Below are positions 42,397 through 50,364 of a DNA stretch of 64,000 bases, in pieces; the stretch's first letter is position 1; each line of letters starts with the position of its first letter. The translations under genes were made by a program, and so were the position numbers. Below the pieces are notes generated by a model. The model was not told the origin of the DNA, did not search any database, and was given only the letters and a program-made list of their open reading frames with translations. The stretch spans positions 682,001-746,000 of the forward strand of contig CAWEMO010000002.1 of the NCBI GenBank assembly GCA_963810195.1, in the 5' to 3' direction. The stretch is from Chersky-840 sp963810195 (GTDB lineage: Bacteria > Actinomycetota > Acidimicrobiia > Acidimicrobiales > UBA8190).

Positions 42397-43629
42397 ATGG
42401 CGATGACGTTCGATTACAAGGTCCGAGACCGCACCGGCAAGCTCGTCGAGGGCCAGCTCGAGGGCGACAGCCTGGCGCTGGTGGTGGGCAAGCTGCGCGA
42501 GATGGGCTATCTCCCCCTGGCGGTGACGCCGAAGTCCAAGATGAACGTCCACAAGGAGATCACCATCCCGGGATTCTCCAACCGGGTCAAGCTCACCGAG
42601 ATCGCCGTCGCCACCCGCCAGCTCGCCACCATGATCGACTCGGGCCTGTCGGTGGTGCGGTCCCTGGGGATCCTCGGCAACCAGGTGGAGAACAAGGAGC
42701 TGGGCCGGGTCCTGAGCGAGGTCCGGATGGAGGTCGAGCGCGGCTCGTCGCTGTCGGCGGCGTGTGCCAAGTACCCCAAGATCTTCAGCGTCCTGTTCAT
42801 CACGATGGTCCAGGCCGGCGAGGCCGGGGGTCACCTGGACGCGGTCCTGCTGGAGCTGGCTTCGACGATGGAGAAGCAGGCGGTCCTGCGTCGCACCGTC
42901 CGTTCGGCCATGACCTACCCGGCCGTGGTCGTGTCCGTCATGGTCGTCATCTTCCTGGCCCTGCTCATCTTCATCGTGCCCGTGTTCACCAAGCTCTTCG
43001 CGTCACTCAACGCCAAGCTGCCCACACCGACCTTGATCGTCATCGACATCTCCAAGATCATCCTCGGCCCCGGGTCGCTTGTCGTCGTGGCAGTGCTCGT
43101 GACCGCGGTCGTGCTGTTCCGCCGTTGGATCAAGACCGACGTGGGGCGACTCAAGTGGGACACCTTCAAGCTCAAGCCACCGGTGTTCGGACCGCTGATC
43201 CACAAGGTGTCGCTGGCGCGCTTCTCGCACACCCTGGCGTCGCTGATCGAAGCCGGGGTCCCCATCCTGGAGTCGCTCGACATCGTGGCGGACACGGCGG
43301 GCAACCAGATCGTCGCCAACGCCTTGTTGGACGCCAAGGCCGGCGTCCGGGAGGGACGGGCTCTGGCCGACACCCTGCGCGAGCACGAGGAGATCATCCC
43401 CGCCCTCGTCACCCAGATGGTCGAGGTGGGCGAGCAGACCGGTGCGCTCGACACCATGCTCCACAAGGTCGGCCAGTTCTACGACGGCGAGGTCGAGACG
43501 ACCGTGAACAACCTGACCTCGATGCTCGAGCCCATGCTCACCGTCGCCATGGGAGCCGGTGTCGGCACCATGGTCGTGTGCATGTACCTGCCCATGTTCG
43601 ACTACATCAAGCACATCCCGACGAGCTGA
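42397..43629 (+). CDS. pilC: PilC/GspF-type inner-membrane platform protein
   Basis: A 410-residue PilC. It starts MAMTFDYKVRDRTGKLVEGQLEGDS, the family's N-terminal strand pair. Two T2SSF domains follow at ~70-190 (TRQLATMIDSGLSVVRSLGIL...MVQAGEAGGHLDAVL) and ~275-395 (RFSHTLASLIEAGVPILESLDIVADTAGN...MVEVGEQTGALDTML). Three membrane spans lie near 170-200, 218-240 and 375-400. It couples the ATPases to pilus growth at the membrane. The gap from the preceding gene is 12 bases. Confidence 0.93.
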   Translation: MAMTFDYKVRDRTGKLVEGQLEGDSLALVVGKLREMGYLPLAVTPKSKMNVHKEITIPGFSNRVKLTEIAVATRQLATMIDSGLSVVRSLGILGNQVENKELGRVLSEVRMEVERGSSLSAACAKYPKIFSVLFITMVQAGEAGGHLDAVLLELASTMEKQAVLRRTVRSAMTYPAVVVSVMVVIFLALLIFIVPVFTKLFASLNAKLPTPTLIVIDISKIILGPGSLVVVAVLVTAVVLFRRWIKTDVGRLKWDTFKLKPPVFGPLIHKVSLARFSHTLASLIEAGVPILESLDIVADTAGNQIVANALLDAKAGVREGRALADTLREHEEIIPALVTQMVEVGEQTGALDTMLHKVGQFYDGEVETTVNNLTSMLEPMLTVAMGAGVGTMVVCMYLPMFDYIKHIPTS

Positions 43630-43648
43630 CCCGACGTCCCTTGCCGAG

Positions 43649-44944
43649 ATGAGCATGTCCGAGGGTGAACGTCACATCACGGTCGTCGACCGGGCGCGGC
43701 AGCGCAAGTGGCCCATCCTGGTCACCGTCGCCGTCCTGGTGACAGGCATGGCCTTCTGCCTGGCGTGGGGCCCGGTCGTGAGGCACCGTGACACGTGGGT
43801 CATTCCCGGCGACATCTGGGGGGCGTACCGGTCGGCCCACTTCATCGGCTGGGGATCGCTGGGAAGCGTGTACGCGGCGGGCACGGGCGTCGTCACGTTC
43901 CCGGGAATCCTGTTGCTGTTCGCTCCCGTCGCCATGCTGACCGGGGGCCTCGGCATGACGGAGAATTTCCCGTACTACGTCCCTCACCCGACCTCGTGGC
44001 TGGTGTTGGGGCCCTACGAGATCTTGATCGGCTGCGCGGCCCTGTTCGCGTGTGATGCGCTCGCACAACGCCTGGGGGTGCCCGGAGGCCGGCGGGGGGT
44101 GCTGTGCGTCGCCGAGGGTGTGGTCCTGTGGCCCACGATCGTCATATGGGGGCATCCCGAAGACGCCCTCGCTGTGGCCCTGGCCGTGTACGCCATGGTG
44201 TTCGCCCTCGACGGGCGTTGGACCGGAGCGGGTTGGATCTTCGGCGCCGCCGTCGCCACCCAGCCCGTCGTGGGGCTCATGCTCCCCGTGCTTGTCGCCA
44301 TGTCGGGCAAGCAGCGCGCTGTGCCTCTCCTGCTCCGGTCTGTCGTGCCCGCGGTCGCGCTCCTGGCCACGCCGCTGGCGGCACAGTTCCACGCCACGAC
44401 GCAGGTTCTGTTCAGGCAGCCCAACTTCCCCAACCTCGACCACAGCACGCCGTGGACGGCCTTCGCCCCGCGGCTGGGCGGAACCGGCAAGCACTTCGCG
44501 GTTGCCGCCGGTCCGGGACGTGTCGTCGCGCTGCTGGCGGCCTGCGCGCTCGGGTGGTGGGCGCGTCGTTGGCGCCAGCGTCCCGAGCTCCTGGTGTGGG
44601 CGGCCACCTTCGCGCTGGCCCTGCGCTGCCTGACCGAATCGGTGATGGTGCCGTTCTACGTCTGGCCCACGCTCGCCCTGGGACTGGTCCTGGTGGGGCG
44701 GCGGGCGCATTGGCGCCAGGCGCTGGCCTTCGGGTCGGCCTTGACGGTCACTGTGTGTGCCGAAACTTTTCTCGCAAAGTGGTCATGGTGGTCGATCGTC
44801 ACCGGTGGCCTGCTCCTGGTGCTGCTGATGGCGTTTCCGGGCAGGGCGTCAAGAGTGCGGGCGGAGGTGCCGATAGATCTCAGAACGGCACGACCCGAGC
44901 CCGTGCACGCGCCGGCGCGTGCCCTAGTGGGAGCAGCACAGTGA
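43649..44944 (+). CDS. GT-C-like polytopic membrane protein inside the pilus operon
   Basis: A 431-residue protein with about nine or ten hydrophobic segments, paralogous to the gene at 9433. Shared blocks include VIPGDIWGAYRSAHFIGWG, TFPGILLLFAPVAMLTGGLGMTENFPYYVPHPTSWLVLGPYEILIG, a GHPEDALAVALAVYA loop and TQPVVGLMLPVL. The topology and acidic first exterior loop fit a GT-C/GT87 lipid-linked-sugar glycosyltransferase. Its place between pilC and pilM, 19 bases after pilC, would suit pilin O-glycosylation. This is inference: no donor- or acceptor-binding residue is proven. Two in-frame ATGs (43649 and 43655) are possible starts. Confidence 0.7.
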   Translation: MSMSEGERHITVVDRARQRKWPILVTVAVLVTGMAFCLAWGPVVRHRDTWVIPGDIWGAYRSAHFIGWGSLGSVYAAGTGVVTFPGILLLFAPVAMLTGGLGMTENFPYYVPHPTSWLVLGPYEILIGCAALFACDALAQRLGVPGGRRGVLCVAEGVVLWPTIVIWGHPEDALAVALAVYAMVFALDGRWTGAGWIFGAAVATQPVVGLMLPVLVAMSGKQRAVPLLLRSVVPAVALLATPLAAQFHATTQVLFRQPNFPNLDHSTPWTAFAPRLGGTGKHFAVAAGPGRVVALLAACALGWWARRWRQRPELLVWAATFALALRCLTESVMVPFYVWPTLALGLVLVGRRAHWRQALAFGSALTVTVCAETFLAKWSWWSIVTGGLLLVLLMAFPGRASRVRAEVPIDLRTARPEPVHAPARALVGAAQ

Positions 44945-44960
44945 CCAGGAGAGCGGTGTC

Positions 44961-46685
44961 ATGGCACAGGTAGTCGGACTCGACATCGGCACCAGCGCGG
45001 TGCGGGCGGCGGAGCTCGAATTCGGGACCGGCGCCCCCGTGCTGGTGGCGTTCGGACAGGTCGGCCTCCCTCCCGGCGCCATCGTCGACGGCGAGGTCCA
45101 GGACCACTCGGCCGTCTCCGACGCCATCGAGCGGCTGTGGCAGAACGGGAAGTTCCAGTCGAAGACCGTTGTGGTGGGCATCGCCGGCCTGCGGGCCATC
45201 ACCCGCGAGATCGACCTGCCGTGGGTGCCGGACGAAGACGTCGACAGCGCGGTGCGATTCCAATCCGAAGAGGTCATCCCCTTCCCGCCGGACAAGACGA
45301 TCCTCTCGGCGCAGGTGCTCGCCGACAACACCGCGCCCGACGGGACGCGGACGCGGCGGGTGCTCGTGGCCGCCGCCCATCGCGACCTGGTCGACGGCGT
45401 TGTGGCCGCGGCCGAGAAGGCCGGGCTCATCGTCGAGGGTGTGGACCTCGTGTCCTCGGCCCTGGTGCGCGCCCTGGGCGACCCCTCGGTGGCGGCAGAG
45501 CGGCCCGAGGCGATCGTGTCCATCGGCGCGGGGCTCACGGTCGTGGTCGTCCATCAGCACGGTCGTCCCCAATTCGTCCGCACCATCGGCACCGGCGGCA
45601 ACGCCGCCACCGCGGCGGTGGCCGGAGCGCTCGACCTCCCCCTGGTCGATGCCGAGGGCCTCAAGCGGCGCCTCGGTGAGGCCACTCCGCAGGTCCAGTC
45701 GGCTGAGAGCGCGGTGCAGCCGGCCATCGCCGAGCTCGTAGGGGAGATCCGGAACTCCGTGCAGTACTTCGCCACGCTGCCCGGGCGGGTGCCCATCGCC
45801 CGGGTCCTCCTGACCGGAGGAGGTGCTCGCCTGCGCGGCCTGGTGAAGGAGCTGCGCGCCCAGGTGCGCATCCCGGTCGAGCACGTCTCCCCGCTGGCGA
45901 GGCTCGACCTGTCGAGGATCGACCTCGATCCGGAGCAGGCCGCCAGCATCGACCCGGTGCTGGCGACGCCCATCGGTCTGGCACTGCCCGAGCCCAATCC
46001 GTCGGTGAAGAAGTTCAACCTGGTCCCCCCCGAGGTGACCCAGCGTGCCTTCGAGCGCAACGTGGCCCGCAAGACCTTCGTGGCGGCGGGAGTCGTGGTG
46101 CTCCTCCTCGTGGCCGCGAGCGCGTACCGCTTCCTGGAGGTCCACAACGCGGAGAACGGCGTCAGCAGCCTGAAGACCAGCGTGGCCGGGCTCAACGCTC
46201 AGATCCCGACGTACGACAAGGTGGTCGCCATCACCAACGAGCTCCGGGTCGCCGAGGGTGAGGTCACGCAGATCTCCTCCAAGGCGGTGGACTGGTCGGC
46301 CGTGGTCACCCAGCTGCAGCAGCGCATCCCGGCGGGCCTGTCCGTGACCACGTTCTCGGGTACCGCCGCGGCGACGGGCACGGCCGCTTCCGCGGCGGCT
46401 GCGTCGGCGACATCGGCGACGGCTGGTGACCTCACCGCGGCGGGCGCGGCGCCGGCCGGAGCCATCGGCTCGCTCACCATGGGGGTCTCGGGAGCGTTCC
46501 CGAGCTCCGCACACTTCGATCCCGTGGCGCAATGGATCGACGGCCTGACGGCGTCGTCCATGTTCAGCCCGCCGGGAGTGTCCGCGGTCACCAACGCCCC
46601 CACCGGGGCCAACACGACCGTGGCCTTCCAGTCCACGTTGTGGCTCACCGCGAACTCCAACTTGACCAAGAACGTAGGTTCGTGA
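44961..46685 (+). CDS. pilM: PilM-PilN fusion protein
   Basis: A 574-residue protein joining two pilus proteins. Residues 1-~345 are PilM, an actin-like ATPase fold: VVGLDIGTSAVRAAEL, ITREIDLPWVPDEDVDSAVRFQSEEVIPFP, AIVSIGAGLTVVVVHQHGRP, VLLTGGGARLRGL. Residues ~352-574 are PilN: the cytoplasmic motif FNLVPPE (352-358), one membrane helix (~373-391), a coiled-coil and an alanine/threonine-rich periplasm-side region. In other bacteria PilM binds an INLLP-type peptide at the start of separate PilN; here the binding motif is tethered to its receptor. It overlaps pilO by one base. Confidence 0.88.
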   Translation: MAQVVGLDIGTSAVRAAELEFGTGAPVLVAFGQVGLPPGAIVDGEVQDHSAVSDAIERLWQNGKFQSKTVVVGIAGLRAITREIDLPWVPDEDVDSAVRFQSEEVIPFPPDKTILSAQVLADNTAPDGTRTRRVLVAAAHRDLVDGVVAAAEKAGLIVEGVDLVSSALVRALGDPSVAAERPEAIVSIGAGLTVVVVHQHGRPQFVRTIGTGGNAATAAVAGALDLPLVDAEGLKRRLGEATPQVQSAESAVQPAIAELVGEIRNSVQYFATLPGRVPIARVLLTGGGARLRGLVKELRAQVRIPVEHVSPLARLDLSRIDLDPEQAASIDPVLATPIGLALPEPNPSVKKFNLVPPEVTQRAFERNVARKTFVAAGVVVLLLVAASAYRFLEVHNAENGVSSLKTSVAGLNAQIPTYDKVVAITNELRVAEGEVTQISSKAVDWSAVVTQLQQRIPAGLSVTTFSGTAAATGTAASAAAASATSATAGDLTAAGAAPAGAIGSLTMGVSGAFPSSAHFDPVAQWIDGLTASSMFSPPGVSAVTNAPTGANTTVAFQSTLWLTANSNLTKNVGS

Positions 46686-47302
46686 TGGAACAGCTCACCC
46701 GTTACCGAATCCCGATCCTGACCGCTGTGGGCGCTGTGGTCCTGGCGATCATCGTCTATGCGGCGTGGATCTCTCCCGAGGGCGGCAAGCTCTCGAGCCT
46801 GCGCGCCCAGCAGACCCAGCTCCAGTCCCAGCAGTTGCACCTCCAGACCGAGCTCAACACGTTGCGGCGCGACAAGGCCGACCTGGCGGCGAACTGCCAG
46901 CAGCTGACCACGGACCTCACCGAGATCCCCGGCACGCCGACGGTTGACGCCTTCTTCAACCAGGTCACCGCCCTGGCGGTGTCGGCCGGCGATCCGAACA
47001 CGCCGAGCATCAGCGTGACCGACACGACGGGCGGGACCGGAAGCGTGAAGCTCGTCGCCGTCGACTTGACGCTCTCGGGGACGTACGGCCAGATGTCGGC
47101 CTTCTTGCAAGGGCTCGTCACCTTCCCGCGGCTGTTCTCCGTGACCAGCCTGGCCGTGAACGGCGGCGCCCTGGTCACCGGAGGCGCGCCGGTCAACCCG
47201 GCGACGGCGGGCTACCAGCTCACGTTGCAGGGCGACATCTTCTACAGCACCGGGCAGTCCGACGTCTGCGCTGCCGCCGCCACGGCGACGGCCGGCCACT
47301 GA
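46685..47302 (+). CDS. pilO: PilO-like pilus alignment protein
   Basis: A 205-residue bitopic protein. A short cytoplasmic N-terminus (MEQLTRYR) is followed by one membrane helix (IPILTAVGAVVLAIIVYAAWI). A heptad-rich stretch follows (LSSLRAQQTQLQSQQLHLQTELNTLRRDKADLAANCQQL), then a ferredoxin-like domain (SVKLVAVDLTLSGTYGQMSAFLQGLVTFPRLFSVTSLAV). This is the PilO layout that pairs with PilN. No PilP or PilQ gene follows, consistent with a single-membrane cell. It starts within the PilMN stop (TGATG). Confidence 0.87.
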   Translation: MEQLTRYRIPILTAVGAVVLAIIVYAAWISPEGGKLSSLRAQQTQLQSQQLHLQTELNTLRRDKADLAANCQQLTTDLTEIPGTPTVDAFFNQVTALAVSAGDPNTPSISVTDTTGGTGSVKLVAVDLTLSGTYGQMSAFLQGLVTFPRLFSVTSLAVNGGALVTGGAPVNPATAGYQLTLQGDIFYSTGQSDVCAAAATATAGH

Positions 47303-47314
47303 GCACTCGCGCAC

Positions 47315-47337
47315 ATGGCGGCATGTTGTGCCGCCAT
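47315..47337. terminator. Hairpin between pilO and pilA
   Basis: ATGGCGGCA (47315-47323) pairs perfectly with TGCCGCCAT (47329-47337) around a 5-base loop. It starts 13 bases after the pilO stop and 74 bases before pilA. It may partly terminate the upstream operon or process the transcript so that the major pilin is made in greater amount. Confidence 0.55.
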
Positions 47338-47410
47338 TGGCCCTAAAGGAGTGCGACTCCGGTGCCGATAGTTGTCCCGATAGCCATTGCGCATTAAAGG
47401 GAGGAAGTCC

Positions 47411-48118
47411 ATGCTCAAGTCCACCCTCACGCGTCTGCGTGAGACACGTATGCGAGAGGTCGAGGGAGCGGAAGCGGCTGATGCCGGTTTCACCCTGATC
47501 GAACTGATGGTGGTGCTGTTGATCATCGCCATCCTGCTCGCCATCGCCATTCCCACGTTCCTCGGCGTCACCGGGTCGGCCAACGACCGGGCTGCGCAGT
47601 CGAACCTGACCAACGCCCTCACCGAGGCGAAGGCGCTGTACCAGAACAGCCAGACCTACTGCCAGTCCAGCTGTGCACAGGGCACGCTGCCTCTGGCGAC
47701 GGTGCAGTCGTCGGCTCCGGAGTTCAGCTGGACGACCAGCAACGTGTCGCCCGGGAACAACATCAGCATCGAGCCGGTGGACGTGACCACGACCGCCGGG
47801 ACCGGTGACGGCCTCATCATGGCGGCCGAGAGCAAGAACGCCAACACCTGCTGGTACGCGGTGGACCTCGAGAGCGCCCCGAGCGCGGCCTTCACCGACA
47901 GCACGGGTGTGGACTTCGCTCAGGCGCAGACCGCGGCCGGTGCGGGTCAGTGGGAGTCACAGCCGTCGGCACAGAAGATCACCGCCGGCGTCTTCTACGC
48001 CAAGGCGACCATCGGGGGAACCGGTAACCCGGCGACGTGTGTGGCCACCACGCCCACCTCGGGCACGCCCAGCACGTTCAACTGGGGTACCACGTTCTCC
48101 AACGCCCCGAACCTGTAA
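47411..48118 (+). CDS. pilA: Type IV major pilin (prepilin)
   Basis: A 235-residue prepilin. The leader is long (26 residues, basic and acidic) and ends AADAG, with cleavage after Gly26 before Phe27. The mature N-terminus FTLIELMVVLLIIAILLAIAIP has Glu at +5 and the hydrophobic assembly helix. The globular part is Ser/Thr-rich, with four cysteines (two in TYCQSSC, one in NTCWYA, one in PATCVAT) that could form two disulfides. A strong ribosome site (AAGGGAGGAA) and two hairpins downstream suggest high expression. Ser/Thr richness is compatible with O-glycosylation by the GT-C-like protein encoded upstream. Confidence 0.92.
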   Translation: MLKSTLTRLRETRMREVEGAEAADAGFTLIELMVVLLIIAILLAIAIPTFLGVTGSANDRAAQSNLTNALTEAKALYQNSQTYCQSSCAQGTLPLATVQSSAPEFSWTTSNVSPGNNISIEPVDVTTTAGTGDGLIMAAESKNANTCWYAVDLESAPSAAFTDSTGVDFAQAQTAAGAGQWESQPSAQKITAGVFYAKATIGGTGNPATCVATTPTSGTPSTFNWGTTFSNAPNL

Positions 48119-48127
48119 AGGGAACGA

Positions 48128-48149
48128 TTCGCCGGAGAAATCTGGCGAA
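48128..48149. terminator. Hairpin with GAAA tetraloop after pilA
   Basis: TTCGCCGGA (48128-48136) and TCTGGCGAA (48141-48149) form a 9-bp stem with one G-T pair and a GAAA (GNRA) loop, 9 bases after the pilin stop. It is the first of two tandem hairpins and could stabilise the 3' end of the pilin mRNA. Confidence 0.6.
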
Positions 48150-48160
48150 GAGTGGAAAGG

Positions 48161-48192
48161 ACTGTGGCCCCCGCTTCGGCGGGGGCCACAGT
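48161..48192. terminator. Strong terminator with TTCG tetraloop
   Basis: ACTGTGGCCCCCGC (48161-48174) and GCGGGGGCCACAGT (48179-48192) pair perfectly over 14 bases around a TTCG loop, an exceptionally stable hairpin. It lies between the pilin and the convergent FtsH-like gene and should act in both directions. Confidence 0.85.
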
Positions 48193-48264
48193 CGCGTCTA
48201 CGCCCGATCCCCGGCCCGCGACAGCAGCGGTGACCTGTCTCGACCAGAGCGGAGCTCGGGTCCC

Positions 48265-50172
48265 TCAGGTCGACACGTCACTCGCGACCGGCCCGGCCGA
48301 TGCGATGACGTCGAGGATCTCCTTGCCCACCAGCTCGTCTCGGTCCAACAGCGCGTCGCGCAAGGCCTCGACCACGTTGCGGTTCTCCTCGAGCATGGTG
48401 TGCACCTCGTCCTTGGCGCCGCGCAGGAGCCGGTCGACCTCCTCGCGGCTCGAGTCGACGGCGGTGACCTTGGAGACGATGTTGCCCGGCATGTCGAGCG
48501 CCGCCGCGGAGATGAGAGTGGATCCCATGCCCAGGCTCCCCACCATCTGGCACGCCGCCACGGTGGCGGCCTGGAGGTCCGATGCCACCCCCGAGCTCGT
48601 CTCCCCGAAGAACAATTCCTCGGCCACCATCCCCCCGAAGGCGATCTGGATGAGGGCCTCGATCTCCGAGCGCGTCTTGGTGTAGCGCTCCTCCTCGTCG
48701 GAGTGCGACAGCAGCCCCAGGGCGTCCTTGCGCTTGATGATCGACAGGACCTCCATCTTGCGGCCCTTGCCCACCAGCCACGCCACGGTGGCGTGCCCGG
48801 CCTCGTGGGTGGCGATGGTGCGCCGTTCCGCCTCGGCGTACTCGACGGGCTGGGCCAGGCCGATCTCCTCGGTCATCTTGGCCTGCTGGATGTCGTCCCA
48901 GGCGAGCCCGGTGCGGTTGCGGCGCAGCGCCCACACCAGCGCCTCGTCGAGGAGGTGCTCGAGCATGACCGGCGAGTACCCGAAGGTCATCGCCGCCAGC
49001 GTGTCGCGTTTGGCGGGATCGTCGAGCTCGGGAGCGTGCGCCTTCTTGGCCAGGTAGTAGTCGAGGATCTCGCGCCGTCCTGACTTCGAGGGAAGGTCGA
49101 AGTAGATCGAGCGGTCGAAGCGTCCGGGGCGCACGAGGGCGGGATCGAGGTCCGCGGCCCGGTTGGTCGCCCCGATGACGAGGATGTTGGCCGGCGGGGT
49201 GGGCGGCTTGGTGAGGTGGTGGTGCGAGGGGAGCCAGGCGTTGACGAGGTCGATCAGCGCGCCGCGCATGCGGACTGAGCGCGGAGGCTGGTCGAAGGAC
49301 TGCAGCTGGATCAACAGCTCGTTGACGACCCCGGCCACCCCGTCGTGATGGCGGCCCGTCCCCATCCCCCCCCGCGCGCCGCCGATGGCGTCGATCTCCT
49401 CGATGAACCCGATGGCGCCGCCCTCACGCCGGGCGTAGGTGCGCAGCTCGCGGAAGTAGGAGCGGATCTTGCGGTTCGTCTGCCCGTAGAACATGGACTG
49501 GAACGCGGACGACGACACGAACAGGAAGGGCACGCCGGCTTCGGCCGCCATCGCCTTGGCCATGTAGGTCTTGCCCGTGCCCGGTGGTCCTTCGAACAGG
49601 ATGGCCCGACGCGCCGATCCTCCCATGTGCTCGGCGAAGGTGCGGTGCGCCAGGAAGAGGTTGAGGGTCTTGACGACTTCGTCGACCACCACGGGCGCGC
49701 CGCGCACGTCGTCGAAGCGGACGTCGATCTCGTTGGGGCGGTAGAGGATGTGCGGGGACCGGCCCGCCCCGAGGAGCGGGACGACCATCACACAGACGAA
49801 GAGAGTGATGAGGATGAACGCCGGCAGATAGGGAGTGAGCCCCGACGGGAAGTGGGGGAGCCCGAAGGGTCCCCGGTGCAGCACGGTGGCCCGCACCACG
49901 AGCCAGGCGGCGATGGGGACGAGCAACAGGGCGAGCCGGCGCATCTTCCCCTGGCGGACGCGCTCACGATGCGCCCCTACGTCCGCGCTGCGCACTCCCA
50001 TGACCCCGGACTGGCCGAGGGACCGCAGGGCGACGGCGGCGTCGGTGTCGCCGAGTGGTGTGGTGCCCGCGGGCGGGGCTTGCCCGGAGGTGCTGTCCAT
50101 CGGCGCACCGGCCGCGTCGGCCTGGGCCGCTCGCATGAGACGGCGGTCCCCCCGGCTTCCCTGCCTGCTCAT
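48265..50172 (-). CDS. FtsH-like membrane AAA+ zinc metalloprotease
   Basis: A 635-residue FtsH-family protein. A disordered N-terminus (~1-75) is followed by two membrane helices (~79-97 and ~114-135) with only a short exterior loop, unlike the larger exterior domain of canonical FtsH. The AAA domain has Walker A GPPGTGKT (195-202), Walker B GFIEEIDAIG (255-264, Glu where Asp is usual) and the second region of homology ATNRAADLDPALVRPGRFDR. The protease domain has HEAGH (456-460) and the later acidic ligand in SDLQAATVAA. It is probably a secondary FtsH paralogue for membrane-protein turnover. It is convergent with pilA. Confidence 0.88.
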   Translation of the reverse strand: MSRQGSRGDRRLMRAAQADAAGAPMDSTSGQAPPAGTTPLGDTDAAVALRSLGQSGVMGVRSADVGAHRERVRQGKMRRLALLLVPIAAWLVVRATVLHRGPFGLPHFPSGLTPYLPAFILITLFVCVMVVPLLGAGRSPHILYRPNEIDVRFDDVRGAPVVVDEVVKTLNLFLAHRTFAEHMGGSARRAILFEGPPGTGKTYMAKAMAAEAGVPFLFVSSSAFQSMFYGQTNRKIRSYFRELRTYARREGGAIGFIEEIDAIGGARGGMGTGRHHDGVAGVVNELLIQLQSFDQPPRSVRMRGALIDLVNAWLPSHHHLTKPPTPPANILVIGATNRAADLDPALVRPGRFDRSIYFDLPSKSGRREILDYYLAKKAHAPELDDPAKRDTLAAMTFGYSPVMLEHLLDEALVWALRRNRTGLAWDDIQQAKMTEEIGLAQPVEYAEAERRTIATHEAGHATVAWLVGKGRKMEVLSIIKRKDALGLLSHSDEEERYTKTRSEIEALIQIAFGGMVAEELFFGETSSGVASDLQAATVAACQMVGSLGMGSTLISAAALDMPGNIVSKVTAVDSSREEVDRLLRGAKDEVHTMLEENRNVVEALRDALLDRDELVGKEILDVIASAGPVASDVST

Positions 50173-50364
50173 GGACTCACCCTCGCCCCCCGGCGCCGTG
50201 CTGCCCAGCCCCCTTGGACCAGGGGCTCCGACGCAACAGCACCACTCTCCGCGTCCGTTCTAACGCCCCTCCCAACGACCGATCAACTCCCCCCCAATAC
50301 CCGGGGCTACCGGACAGGGGGCGGCCGGACGCCGCCAACCGGGGGCAGGCCGGTCGGCGGTGCC

